64,000 nucleotides of DNA from Phyllostachys edulis. Its lineage: Eukaryota; Streptophyta; Magnoliopsida; Poales; Poaceae. The stretch is taken from assembly GCA_036346405.1 (NCBI GenBank), contig CM070559.1, forward strand, positions 38,167,889 through 38,231,888, given 5' to 3'. The notes beneath the pieces are model-generated. The model saw only the letters and a list, made by a program, of their open reading frames with translations. It did not search any database and was not told the origin of the DNA. A program made the translations under genes and the position numbers. Position 1 is the stretch's first letter. Each line of letters begins with the position of its first letter. Shown piece after piece: positions 46,236-57,648 of this stretch.

Positions 46236-46860
46236 AAACACCAAATCCGAATTAGAGCCCTCTCCAAAAATTAGCCCAAAGTCAATTCCGAATTTGAAGT
46301 AGATTTCAATCCGAATTGGGTGTTTTGAGTTAGGAAATTGTGTAGGCTTGCATGCCTAGTATTTAGGCCAAATTATACTTACAATTTTGGTCATTTATCT
46401 CTTGTTTTATATCATAACACTAGAGTTCGCATTGCTTGCGTTTATGAGTTGAATTTGGCCTCTAGAGCCCGAATTGAAGTTTGAGTCGTGTTGGCCCATG
46501 TTTGGCCTATATTAGTTGTGTAGCCGGCCCTAGCATGGGGACCACGAATTATTATTAGATTGAATCTATTAGAACATTTTGTTCGTTCTTGAGAAGAGCT
46601 TGCGAGTTCTTGTCTACCGTTATTGTTGTGAATTCTTCTAGATTGCAAGGATTGATTGGTTGTGGTCAACCTCTCCATTGCTTACCTCCATGCCGGTTGT
46701 GTGGATTGGATCATTGTGAGAGTTTGTGGTGCAATTGCTTCTATTGTGGTTGTGTGCTTGACGCAAGGCTGCCCTAATTTCATATCATGTTACTACCCTC
46801 GAGTTATCTTCATTCTTCATGTGTTCATCATCATCACAAGATCAGGCCACCTCCGTATCA
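46236..46860 (+). mobile_element. Solo LTR inserted in copia integrase, right part
   Basis: Continues the LTR begun at 29071 after the gypsy insertion and ends CCTCCGTATCA at 46860, followed by the duplication CAACT and the resumption of copia integrase. Confidence 0.7.
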
Positions 46861-48562
46861 CAACTGCATTCATATTAAATAGGGTTCCATCAAAAGCGGT
46901 AGAGAAGACACCATATGAGATGTGGACTGAGAAGTGCCCTAGATTGTCTTTTCTCAAAATATGGGGATGTGAGGTATATGTAGAATGTTTGATGTCTGAT
47001 AAGCTCACGCCCAAGTTAGATAAATGCTTCTTTATGGGGTATCCTAATGAAACTACTGAACCTCTATAGTTTGAACAAAATATTATAGAACCTGTAGAAG
47101 AGGCATAAGCCCCACATAAATCCGAAAGGCCAAGTCAATTGCCTACAAGGTATAGGCATGACATTTTATTATTAGATAATGATGAGCATAAGACTTATGA
47201 GGAAGCGATGATGGACCTAGACCCTGAGTCATGAGATCCAAAATATAATCCATGTATGACAATTAAGTTTGAAACTTGGTTGATCCACCTGATGGTGTTA
47301 AAACCATTGAGTGCAAGTGGGTTTTTAAGAAAAAGATAGATATGAATGGAAATATTCACATTCATAAAGCATGATTGGTGGCAAAGTGTTTCAAACAAAT
47401 TCAAGGTATTGACTATGATGAGACCTTCTCGTCCGTCGCTATGCTCAAGTCTATCTGGAAAATAAATATGAAAATGACTTTTCTAAATGGTAACCTAAGT
47501 GAGAATGTGTACATGACACAACCTGAAGATTTTGTCGATCCACAAAAAGCTATGGATTGAAGAAAGCATCTCGGAGTTGGAATATTCATTTTGATGTAGT
47601 CAAAAGGTTTGGATTCATCAAGAATGAAGAAGAACCTTGTGTTTAGAAAAGGGTTAGTAGGAGTGCACTTGTTTTTCTAAACTTATATGTTGATGACATA
47701 TTATTGATCGGCAATGATATTACTATGCTTGAATCTGTTAAAGCTTCATTAAGAAATAGTTTTTGTATGAAAGACTTAGGAGATGTAGTATATATTTTGG
47801 GCATAAGGATCTTTAGGGATAGATTTAAGAGGCTAATTGGATTAAGCCAAGATACGTACATTGACATGGTGTTGAAACGGTTCAACTTGTAAGATTCCAA
47901 GAAGGGTTTCTTACCCGTGTCACATGTCATTAGTCTTAGCATGAGTCATTGTCCTTCGACACTTGGTGAGCGAGACCGAATTAGTAAGATTCCATATGCT
48001 TTTGCTATTGGATATACCATGTATGCCATGCTTTGTACACGCACAAATGTGTCTTATGCAAAGTGTTACGAGCAGATATCAGTCAGATCCACATAACGGT
48101 CACCGGATAGTAGTTAAGAACATCCTGAAATACTTGAGAAGTACTAAGGATGCGTTCCTTGTTTATGACAGTGAGGAAGAGCTAGTTGTAAATGGTTACA
48201 CCGATGCTAGCTTCCAAACCGACAAGGACGATTTTTTATCGTAGTCTGGGTTTGTGTTTTGTCTTAATGGAAGAGCAGTGAGCTGGAAAAGTTCCAAGCA
48301 AGAGACAGTTGTTGATTCTAAAACATAGACTGAGTATATTGCGGCATCTGAAGCCGCAAAGGATATTGTTTGGATATGAAAGTTCATTTATGAACTAGGT
48401 GTGATTTCTAGTGCTTCTAGTCTAATGGATCTCTATTGTAATAATAGTTGAGACATTGCACAAGCCAAGCAGCCTAGATCAAATCAAAGGTCCAAACACA
48501 TGCTTCAATGATACCACATTATTCATGAGATTATTGAAAGAGGTGACGCAAATATATGCAAA
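46861..48562 (+). pseudogene. Angela-like copia integrase C-part, reverse transcriptase and RNase H
   Basis: This is the continuation of the copia polyprotein. Integrase end: TAFILNRVPSKAVEKTPYEM and LKIWGCEVYV (46862-46980). Reverse transcriptase: IECKWVFKKK (47308-47335), DYDETFSSVAMLKSI (47411-47455) and the active-site YVDD within NLYVDDILLIGNDI (near 47681-47722). RNase H: YLRSTKDAFLVYD, VNGYTDASFQTDKDD (48130-48235), SGFVFCLNGRAVSWKSSKQ and EYIAASEAAKDIVW (48245-48375). A C-terminal HMLQ...IIHEIIERGDANICKLP follows (48500-48570). Several stops and shifts break it, for example the tag at 48242. With 27314-29070 this accounts for almost a whole element. Confidence 0.85.
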
Positions 48563-48650
48563 TTGCCTAGGATCGGAATATATAGTGTGAGACCATGTAC
48601 ATCTATAGGCATCGGTTTATTGCTACCTATATACATTCCAAAAGTTGTTG
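48563..48650. repeat. Segment shared with 16860-16940 (minus)
   Basis: About 85 bases (starting ctaggatcggaatat and ending cattccaaaagttg) are close to identical to the minus strand at 16940-16860. Here they interrupt the expected copia C-terminal sequence after ICKLP, so they were probably brought in by a rearrangement. Confidence 0.6.
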
Positions 48651-48739
48651 CTAGCTATCAATCTGTATCCATATATGAATGGAAAGTCACAAGACACTAT
48701 GAGAAACCATTCATTCTACATGCACGAAGCTTGTGTTAG

Positions 48740-50305
48740 TGATATGTCCTAAGAGGCAATCACAAAGATGATTATATCACATCAATGTTTATGATTTATA
48801 GAATAAATATTATTATATTCATTGGATTAATTGTCATTTATAAAGATTAGCAAGTATGTGTCTTGTTGGTGAAGCTCTTTAATAGTTGTCTGATGTCATT
48901 CTAAAATGATCCATGGTTGGATGTCACTGGTCGGGACACTAGTGACTCATAGACCAGCACATGTATTGATTGATAACCATATTTTACCAGTCATAGATAT
49001 GGGATATCGAATCAATAGTGTGAGCACATGCTAGAGAACATGGTGTTGGATTGATCCATCTTAAGGCACTATTGAGGTTGTTATGATTCTATATTTCATT
49101 AGTTAGTCTCAAGCAATCATTATATATAATTCTTAGACCTGAGATCACCATGGTTTTCTACATATGTAATAGGACACTTAGGGGTTACCAAACGCTGCTC
49201 CGTAACTAGTAGATATAAAGGTAGCTTTCGGGTGTGCTATGAAACATGTGGAGGCGGAGGGATGTGATTGGTTGAATATGGGATTTGCTCCTCCTAGCAT
49301 AACAGGAGAGATATCTCTAGGCCTCTCGATGTGCTCAGATAAAGAAAGTGCATGGCCGTTCCACAAGTGGTCGAAGAGTTGACCCCACAAAGTTATCCGT
49401 CACTAGATCGAGAAAAGATTGAACAATTAATGGATGACATATATCTCACATAGAGTTCGACCAAATATTGTGAGACAAAAGGAAAATACGCAAGTAGGTC
49501 GTTTAGTCCGACTAGATACGAACTGGTGGTATAGGGATACGAACTGGTCGTGATCTGGTTGTGCATGGTCACAAACTGGTTGGAGAACTGGTCGTAAGGT
49601 GTTACGAACTGGTCGTGACCAGATGCATACTAGTTGTAAGGAGTTACGAACTGGTCGTGGGTGATAAGGACCTGGTCGCATATCATATCGCATAAGGTTC
49701 GTCCGATTTGATCTTTATGTGTATTCGGTAATCGCTTTGTCCTTCTAGGAACTGCTACCAGCTAGTGATCGGAAAGGAGTTTCCGGGTCATGGCTGATTA
49801 CGCATGAACTTATAGGATCACACACTTAACAGGTTGGAACAAACTAGTACGGATTGGATCCGTTATGGGTTTTTTTTTATAAGGGAGGTGTGGAGGTTGT
49901 TGGGAATAGATGTATCACCTATCGAAACCCTAGTCGTCACCTCCCCGAAGGCCCTACTGTGTGCGCTGATGCTAGCACACCAATGTACGGTGTTCCACTC
50001 CTAGACGTGCGAATACCGTAGAGGCGTTGCTGCGATCGCTACTACGCTGATTGAGGACGATTCGTGAAGTTCGTAGGGAACTCGAGAGGCTGCTGGAGGA
50101 TACGATCGGCGACCAAGGACGTTAGACGGTCAACTACGACCACTACGTCGATACGCTCGATGTTGCACTCGGTTGCTCTAACTCTTCTTCCGCTGCACTG
50201 CACGTCTAGGGATAACGATCTATGATCTCTTACTCGCATGATTTCCGGATTCATACACGGTAGAATTTTGAAGTGTTCGCTAGTGTAGCCTACCTGTATC
50301 CTACA
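48740..50305 (+). mobile_element. 3' LTR of the Angela-like copia
   Basis: It begins TGATATGTCCTAAGAGGC, a typical copia LTR start, and ends TATCCTACA at 50305. From 49300 onward it parallels the partial 5' LTR at 19480-20447, including runs of 'gaactggtcgta...gatacgaactggtcg' (49515-49680). Both LTRs contain a 'gaaaccctag' leader and the 'gactacgaccactacgtcgat' phrase. Confidence 0.7.
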
Positions 50306-51646
50306 GGTTGGTGAGAGGAATATACGTGTTGTACGATTGTGAGTCATTAACAATAAGAGCCACGAAATGTGAATTGATATATTAGACTGTGTGCATTGCT
50401 TAGCATTGACACAGCTTAGAGGTGTATCCAATCCAATTGGCAACGTTTTTGGGGGATCTCAATGTTCTCGATCCTCCATGCCGGAACACGCGGGATCATA
50501 AGGTACTGATTTGTTGCTAGTTATATACCTTACAAACATTGCTACCAGCTCTGTATCCTTATCTATTAAAGTCGGGAATCACTTTATAGTTGTCAGCATT
50601 GAGAAACCACTAACTTTATAAACACAAGGATTTGCCAAAAGAGAATGAGTTTTGTATCAGTGTGAGTTATGAACCACAAAACGCCACCAATGTGTGGGCT
50701 GATATATTAGACGGTTGGTGTGAATCACTTAGAAAATGTTGTTGTGCAATGGCAGAGCTCGCGAAAGGTACGTGAAATCCATCTGGCATAGTTTGGGGGT
50801 AAATATCCATGATCTTGATCGTTCGTATGGGAACACATTGATCTATATGGCACCAGTCTAATGCCAGCTATATACCGTCCGAACTTTGCCGCCAGCAATG
50901 AATCCCTACATATCTACTCATAGAAAGTCGTGAGCCATGTTAGAGTATGTGTAATGGTATAGACAACTGTTGTTTCTATCATTCCTTTGTGTTATCTATA
51001 TATAGTAGTAAAGACAGTTTCTATAATGAATTGTCTTTTTACATGTCTTTATAGACAGTTCATCCATATACAATATGTTTTATTTATCATATTACAGTCG
51101 ACTACTATATTAGAGAACCTAATTCTCTATGTTCCTCCTCTCTCTCCTGTACATCATCGCGTGTCCTACATGTTAAGACTTACAGACAGCTAACGTCACA
51201 TCATTATACGTGCTCTTACATTTATCAACACTGCGAAACCATCGATCATATAAACATTAAGCTTTGCGAGAAGAGCGTATGTTTTGTATCGTCATCAGAC
51301 GATCCACGTAGATCGCTTAAACATTAAGCACATATTTTGCTAGAAGAACCCCTGTACGGTGAATTAATTTTTGTTGTCCTAATCAACCTCAGATGAATCC
51401 GTCACATTTCCTATGGTTTCCTCGACAATAGGATTTTGTAAAAAATGAAAGGAGATATTTGTCCACGCCCATTGCACATTCGTATCTGCCCTTTTGATTT
51501 TTGAAAAAACTGCAACGTGAGGGGCAAGGCTGGAAAACACCCTCGCCAGCTAGCTATGCAGCGCCTCCGCCCTCGAGGCGCGGCTAACAAATAGCCCCGG
51601 CCCACCCCCTCCGATTCCCACGAAAACCCAAACGGCCAAACCTCCT
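50306..51646. other. Upstream region of the TPS gene: diverged tandem repeat plus MITE
   Basis: Two copies of a unit of about 340 bases lie in tandem: 50321-50660, and 50661 to about 51330 once the MITE is removed. They share the order 'gtgtgagt(t/c)at', 'gatatattagac', 'agttatatacc', 'ttgcc(a/g)ccag', 'gaaaccat' and 'gttttgtatc'. The MITE at 50943-51215 sits in the second copy. No convincing TATA box is seen in the 300 bases before the ATG; an 'atataaac' at about 51249 is far from it. Confidence 0.5.
50943..51215. mobile_element. Tourist/PIF-Harbinger-like MITE, 273 bp
   Basis: The ends GAGTATGTGTAATGGTAT and, complementary, GAGCACGTATAATGATGT form an imperfect inverted repeat. The element is flanked by TTA (50940-50942 and 51216-51218), the 3-base target preference of PIF/Harbinger elements. 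It lies roughly 430 bases upstream of the TPS start codon. Confidence 0.8.
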
Positions 51647-51661
51647 GTGTTTGCCGTCACA

Positions 51662-54600
51662 ATGCCCTCCCTCCCCAACTCCGGCGACCAGCGCTCGCCG
51701 TCTCCGGTGGAGGCGCGTAGAATTGTGGTCGCCCACCGCCTACCCCTCCGCGCGGAGCCCAACCCCGACGCGCCGCACGGATTCAACTTCTCCCTCGACC
51801 CCGACGCGCTCCCGCTCCAGCTCTCCCATGGCCTCCCCCGCCCCGTCCTCTTCGTCGGCGCGCTCCCCTCCGTAGCCGCTGCGTCGATCCCCGCGTCCGA
51901 CGAGCTCGCGGCGGACCTCCTCGCGCGCTTCTCCTGCTACCCGGTGTTCCTCCCCGCCAAGCTCCACACCGACTTCTACGACGGATTCTGCAAGCACTAC
52001 CTGTGGCCGATGCTCCACTACCTCCTCCCGCTCGCGCCCTCCTACGGCAGCGGCGGGGGCCTCCCCTTCAACCGAGAGCTCTACCGCGCCTACCTCACCG
52101 CCAACACGCAGTTCGCCGAGCGCGTATTCGAGGTCCTCAGCCCCGACGAGGACCTCGTCTTCGTCCACGACTACCACCTCTGGGCGCTCCCCACCCTCCT
52201 CCGGCACAAGTCGCCACGCGCCCGCATAGGCTTCTTCCTCCACTCCCCCTTCCCCACCTCCGAGCTCTTCCGCGCCATCCCCGTCCGCGAGGACCTCCTC
52301 CGCGCTCTCCTCAACGCCGACGTCGTGGGCTTCCACACCTTCGACTACGCGCGTCACTTCCTCTCCTCCTGCTCCAGGGTCCTCGGCCTCGCCAATCGCT
52401 CCAGCCGCGGCTACATCGGCATCGATTACTACGGCCGCACGGTGGTCGTGAAGATCCTCTCCGTCGGCATCGACATGGTCCAGCTCCGCGCGGTCTTGCC
52501 GTCGTTGGAGACGGCCACCAAGGTGAAGGAGATCGCTGACACGTACATGGGCCGCCGATTGATGCTCGGCGTGGACGATATTGATTTGTTCAAAGGGATT
52601 GGGCTTAAGCTCTTGGCCATGGAGAAGCTGCTGGAGTCGCGGACGGACCTGCGCGGCCATGTCGTGCTCGTGCAGATCAACAACCCGGCGCGGAGCCTTG
52701 GGCGCGACGTCGAAGAGGTCAGCGCAGAGGTGCTGGCGATTCGGGACCGGATCAATGCCCGGTTCGGCTGGCCGGGGTACGAGCCGGTTGTTGTGATCGA
52801 CGGCGCCATGCCGATGTGCGAGAAGGTGGCGTTCTACACATCTGCAGATATCTGTATTGTGAATGCCGTGCGCGACGGGCTGAACAGGATACCGTACTTC
52901 TACACGGTGTGCCGGCAGGAGGGTCCGGTTGCCAACGCTTTGGCCGACGCGCCGAGGGAGAGCGCCATTATCGTGTCCGAGTTTGTTGGGTGCTCGCCGT
53001 CGCTGAGCGGTGCGATTCGGGTCAACCCGTGGAATGTGGATGACGTGGCAGAGGCCATGAACTCGGCGCTGAGGATGAAGGAGCGCGAGAGGCAGATGCG
53101 GCAAGAGAAGCACTACAGGTATGTGAGCACGCACGACGTTGCCTTCTGGGCGCGGTCGTTCGACCAGGACTTGCAGAGAGCATGCAAGGACAACTCGTCC
53201 ATGATGATCCTGAACGTTGGCCTCGCCATGAGCTTCCGCGTCGTCGCGCTTGGTCCCAGCTTCCAGAAGCTCTTACCTGAGCACATTAATCCAGCGTACC
53301 GCCAGACTGGCAACAGGCTCATTTTACTGGACTATGATGGTACAGTGATGCCGCAGGGGCTGATCAACAAGGCGCCCAGCCAGGAAGTGATTCGTAGTCT
53401 GAATGAATTGTGCTCAGATCCAAAGAATAACGTTTTCGTAGTCAGCGGGCGGGGGAAGGATGAACTGGCTGAATGGTTTGCACCATGCGAAAGGCTGGGG
53501 ATCTCTGCAGAGCACGGCTACTTCACAAGGTAAACACAAGATTTCTCCCCCTATTCTCTTGGCATGCCTAGTTTGGTAGGTGAAATTGAACTTGCGGATG
53601 GTTTAGGTATTTGGTTGGTGACAGATGGATAAGATGGCTTGGGTTTGAGTTTTTTTATTTATTTGTGTTATTGTTCAATTGATATAAATAGCATGCTCTG
53701 TACTTGAATAGCCAATTCTTCTGGAATGAGGTCAATATCCTGTACTGTATGACTAGCTGCCGGCTTGAATTGTGTTACTAATGGTATTTAAGTAGGAAGC
53801 CCAGTGTGCTTTTATCTCAGACTTTTGAGTATACACCTGTTCTGAAAAAGAAATACATCTGAGTATACACAAAGAGGAGTTGCTTTCTCTAGTATACCGA
53901 AAAGGTTGGTCATGAGTCGATGTTGATGTTGATTGGCAATGCTGTGTAAAATAAAGTTATTCTGAGTTATATTTAATTTGTACACAGCAGAAATAATATT
54001 GAACGACGAATGCCTCCTATGCGATGGATCATGGAACTTTTCATTTTTTGTATTATGCCATTACTTTATGATTGTGTGCATATGATTGTGAGGAGATTAA
54101 GGAATAAGATTGGCTGCTTCTGGAAGTAACTTTGTTTTCTTTATCAGGTGGAGCAGGGATTCTTCATGGGAGTCATGCAAGTTGGTGATGGATTTTGATT
54201 GGAAGAATATTGCAGTGCCTGTAATGCAGCATTACACTGATGCAACGGATGGGTCAAACATTGAGGTTAAAGAAACATCACTAGTGTGGCACTATGAGGA
54301 AGCTGATCGGGATTTTGGATCATGTCAGGCCAAAGAACTCCAGGACCACCTACAGAATGTGCTTGCGAATGCGCCAGTGTCTGTGAAAAGCGGCCACCAA
54401 ATTGTGGAAGTTAATCCTCAGGTACGGAAACATCTACTAATAAGTAATAGTGTCCCCGTATCTTCTCTTTAGATAGCTATGTCACTTTAGTATTCAGAAA
54501 AGGGGTTCACATCCAATAATTCTCCGTATCATCTCTTTGGATAGCTCTTTCACTTTCGTATGCTTAAACCAAGACGAAAAGAAATAGCCCCAATTCCACT

Positions 54601-55208
54601 GGTAGCTGTCATGATCAAGCAAGCATAGCTTTCAGACCAAAAGGCATTAGATTAGACTGACTTTAAGAAGCTTTATCCACCTCATATTCAGCTACCATAT
54701 CTCGTTAGCGCGTACTACAACATTTAATATAATCCGGTCGATAAATTTTTCATGGGCCATGCCTACCTTGGTTGCTTCTGTTGACTATATTTATTAATAT
54801 GTCCAGCTTATCTTCATGAGTAGTCTTTCTTTGCATTATCACTTTGTCCTACTTTGTCTCATCGACTATTATATTTCTGTGCAGGGGGTGGGCAAAGGAG
54901 TCGTGGTGGAGAATCTTATTTCAACTATGGGAAATCGTGGCGACTTGCCAGATTTCATCCTGTGTGTTGGTGATGACCGGTCTGATGAAGACATGTTTGA
55001 GGCTACCACAACTTTCATGAGCGAAACTGCAATCCCTGAGACTACTGAGATCTTCCCTTGCACTGTCGGCAATAAACCAAGCTTTGCGAAGTATTACCTG
55101 GACGACCCGGCCGATGTTCTGAAGATGCTCCAGGGCCTGACAGACTCATCGACTCGGCATCTCCTAGCTTCGCAACATCAGGTCACGTTCGAAGACTGGC
55201 TCGAGTGA
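51662..55208 (+). CDS. TPS: Class II trehalose-6-phosphate synthase/phosphatase-like protein
   Basis: Two-domain protein of the plant TPS5-11 class, which mostly acts in trehalose-6-phosphate/sugar signalling and largely lacks synthase activity (family knowledge). Three exons: 51662-53529, 54148-54421, 54885-55208, with GT...AG introns of 618 and 463 bases; product 821 residues. The glycosyltransferase-20 domain spans residues about 15-490, with RIVVAHRLP, HDYH (169-172) and VDDIDLFKG (304-312). The last keeps the lysine but has class II residues where active synthases have an arginine. The phosphatase-like HAD domain (about 550-800) shows DYDGT (557-561), SGRGKDE and, in exon 3, GDDRSDEDMF (743-752), so its key motifs look intact. 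The three-exon structure is typical of class II genes. The N-terminus is short: the long serine-rich leader ending in the usual RLIVVAN region is reduced to about 20 residues. An ATG five codons upstream (51647) is in frame; 51662 was chosen because it gives the MPSLP start, but either is possible. Exon 1 is very GC-rich at third positions. Confidence 0.95.
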
Positions 55209-55534
55209 AGCAAGAGTGACCTGGGTGCGTGCGACATCTCGGTGGAGAAGTTCATTTCGTTCATGATTCCTTTTTGTAATTAGCCTAGCAGAAAGAAAAG
55301 GTTGGGGGAGAAAGTGGCAAACGCAAAAGATCAGCTAAACTTACAAGTGATAAATCGTTAGGTTAAAGATGACAGCTATCCGGTTCGTGTTTTACCGGGT
55401 TAGCTGTTCGTTGTACAAACGTAAGAAGTTTTCCTCCTTTGTTTCTTGGTTCGCAAGAAGAATCGAAAGAAGAAGAAGAAAAAAAATGATGATTCAATTT
55501 CGATGATCCATCTGTTGATTGTTCGTTCTTTTTT
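55209..55534 (+). other. TPS 3' untranslated region and flank
   Basis: Follows the TGA at 55206-55208. No standard AATAAA is visible; weak AT-rich signals occur around 55270-55290 and 55490. It ends where a Mutator-like element begins at 55535, so part of the natural 3' end may have been displaced. Confidence 0.5.
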
Positions 55535-56886
55535 GGGAAAATTGCCAAAATGTCACACTTTTGTTCTGCTTTCTGAAAAAATATCATTAAGTTCGATGCG
55601 ATAAATTATTTGCCACAACTTATATTGGTTTTTCGTTAATTTGCCCTTTTCGAATATTAAATTCATATTTTCGGTTTAATGATCCTAGCCCACGTGCGAA
55701 AGGATGTTTTTGCCCCTCCTCCAATGACCTCGTGTCTGTCCTTTTCCTCGCGGCGCTCCTCTTCCTGCTCGCGTCGGCCGCCTCTGCCTCCACGCTCGCC
55801 GTCGCAAGCCACATTCACACGAGCTCAAGTCGGGGATGCACACGCCGGGGAGAATAATTGGAAGCGACACCTCCGTCGCCACATTTTCCGTGGACGAGAA
55901 CGATCAGCACATGACGCTGAAATTGATGGTGACAAGGTCGCACAGGAGGCTGCTGCCGGCAACAAGGGTGTGGTGGGACCCACGAGGCTCCAGCACACGG
56001 TAGTGTGGTTGGGCCAGAGGAGCCCGCACGCGTGAGAGTCGCCGACGGTCAGCCCGTGGACGTAGAGGTCACACGGCGCAAGGCTGCCCTCGCTGGAGCT
56101 AGAGCAAAGCATGATGCCAAAGGTTTGGACCCCGCAGGCGCGGGTACCCCCAGCGGCGAGGGAGGACACGGGAGTGTTTGAGAAGGCGGCCTGCACTACG
56201 CTATCGTGCGGGGCCCATCAGCGGACGGCAGAGGAGTTGGTCTCCACCGCGCAGGAGAAGTCATCGCTGGAGACGAGGGAACGGAAATCCCCCTCGACCT
56301 GTGCAGGGAACCCGCCGCGCCACCATTGTATCCGGCGCACGCTATATTCGTAGGCCGCGACGTGGTTGGATCTGACAGCGAGGTCGGCGAGCGCGTCCGG
56401 GTCGTTGTACACCCGCTTGAGCTAGCCCAGTGTGGCGGGCAGGCAACAGAAGAAACGCGGTGCCCCTAGCTCGAAGCCCGCAGAGGAAGCCGCACTGCCG
56501 GAGCCCTGCAAGAAGGTGAGGAACGACGCGACAGGCGAAGAGGAGTTGGGAGTGGAGAGCGTGGTGGCGCAGAAGATCAGACGCTCGGACCGCGACACAT
56601 GACAGTGGAGCCCCGAGACGGCGAAGCGTGGAGGCAGAGGCCGGTCGCGGCGAAAGCAAAGAAGAGGAGCGCCGCGAGAAGGATGGACATGAGGTCATTG
56701 GAGGAGGGGCAAAAACGTCCTTTCGCATGTGGGCTAAGGTCATTAAACCGAAAATACGAATTTAATATTCGAAAAGGGCAAATTAACGAAGAGCCAATAT
56801 AAGTTGTGGCAAATAATTTATTGCACCGAATTTAATGATATTTTTCAGAAGATAGAACAAAGATGTGGCATTTTAGCAATTTTGCC
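55535..56886 (-). mobile_element. Mutator-like element (Pack-MULE type) with long TIRs and captured receptor-like sequence
   Basis: Terminal inverted repeats start GGGAAAATTGCCAAAATG (left) and GGCAAAATTGCTAAAATG (right, complement). They extend for roughly 200 bases of clear identity and on to about 270 bases with more divergence. The flanks TTCTTTTTT (55526-55534) and TTCTTTCTT (56887-56895) are a 9-base duplication with one mismatch, the Mutator target length. No transposase is present. The centre is GC-rich and holds a captured coding fragment on the minus strand. The inner parts of both TIRs themselves contain coding-like sequence. Confidence 0.85.
55825..56700 (-). pseudogene. Captured CRINKLY4-related (CCR-like) receptor ectodomain fragment
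   Basis: On the minus strand, frames include ACGVQTFGIMLC, LYVHGLTVGDSHACGL and WPNHTTVCWSLVG. The spacing of GG-x-x-x-CG, VGDxHxCGL and xVCW resembles the RCC1-like repeats in the extracellular part of CRINKLY4 and CCR kinases (VGDxHxCAxxxxNxTVxCW). Upstream, near the right TIR, an ATG (56697 minus) and a hydrophobic run of leucine/alanine residues resemble a secretion signal. The frame is broken by stops (for example around 56190), and no kinase or transmembrane segment is present. The assignment is from cysteine spacing only; another RCC1-like receptor is possible. Confidence 0.5.
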
Positions 56887-56895
56887 TTCTTTCTT

Positions 56896-57281
56896 TACCA
56901 CACCTCACACCTGTGAATCGTTTTTCCCTTTCGCTGACCGAGAATGCATGTGTCGTCAGAGCGTGCTACTGTTGCTTGCACCTTCTGAAGGATGAGACGG
57001 ATTGCTCTGCTTCCGTTGCAATCAATTTATTCCTAAAACTTCCCCTTTCCAGGACCACACACCACTGTGCTTCCTGGCATCCAGAGCTTGCAGTTCTTAT
57101 TTTCCCCCAGTACAGGCTGCAGCTTGGTGTTAATGCCCCTGTCTGTGCGGCGAGCTATCATCTGTACAGGCCTTGCCATCCCCCCTCGCGTCAGACCAGC
57201 TGGATTCTGTTGGTTGCCACAAGATTTTTCTACAATCCCATGGATGCTGAAACATCAGGCGCGCAAGTGTTATTAACTGTT
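56896..57281. other. Spacer between two Mutator-type elements
   Basis: No recognised gene. Open frames on plus (56913-57347, 57067-57276) run through into the next element and share no motif I know. Confidence 0.4.
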
Positions 57282-57637
57282 TTGCTTGGAATTTTTTTAA
57301 AAAATAATCTATTTTTTATTCGAAAATACAGAAATAATACCGTTTAATTTTTATTTACAGAAATAATCTCGTGTCGCCGTACGGTTGGGCGAGTCCGAAA
57401 AGTCGCCCAACCGCAGTGCGACACATATTAAAGTCGCCCAATGGAACGGCTATTTAAACATTCGAGGCGTCGTCGCTTCATGGTATAGCGACTTGCATAA
57501 AGTCGCCATACGGACGAGCAAATTGCTAGGGCCTCAATAAAAGTCGTTCAACCGTATGGCGACTTGTACATGTGTCACTAAACCCTTGGTCCAGCACTTC
57601 CTGCCAAGTCATCCTACGGTTGAGCGACTACTGAGGT

Positions 57638-57648
57638 CATATAAAAGG
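57638..57648 (+). promoter_or_regulatory. TATA box of the MULE transposase gene
   Basis: CATATAAAAGG lies downstream of the left TIR, followed by an A/G-rich leader (57690-57850). An ATG at 57849 with GT 7 bases later (ATGAACGAAG|GTAATA) and an AG at about 57983 (tttgcag|TC) suggest a short leader intron before ATG 57986. Confidence 0.6.

Noticed and set aside
52003..52539. 178-codon plus-strand frame inside TPS exon 1
   Set aside because: Alternate frame of the real coding sequence, proline/arginine-rich with no domain.
51740..53134. 464-codon open frame on the minus strand across TPS exon 1
   Set aside because: It is the antisense shadow of a GC-rich exon; high GC at third positions removes stops on the other strand, and the translation is low-complexity (runs of V, E, R, H).
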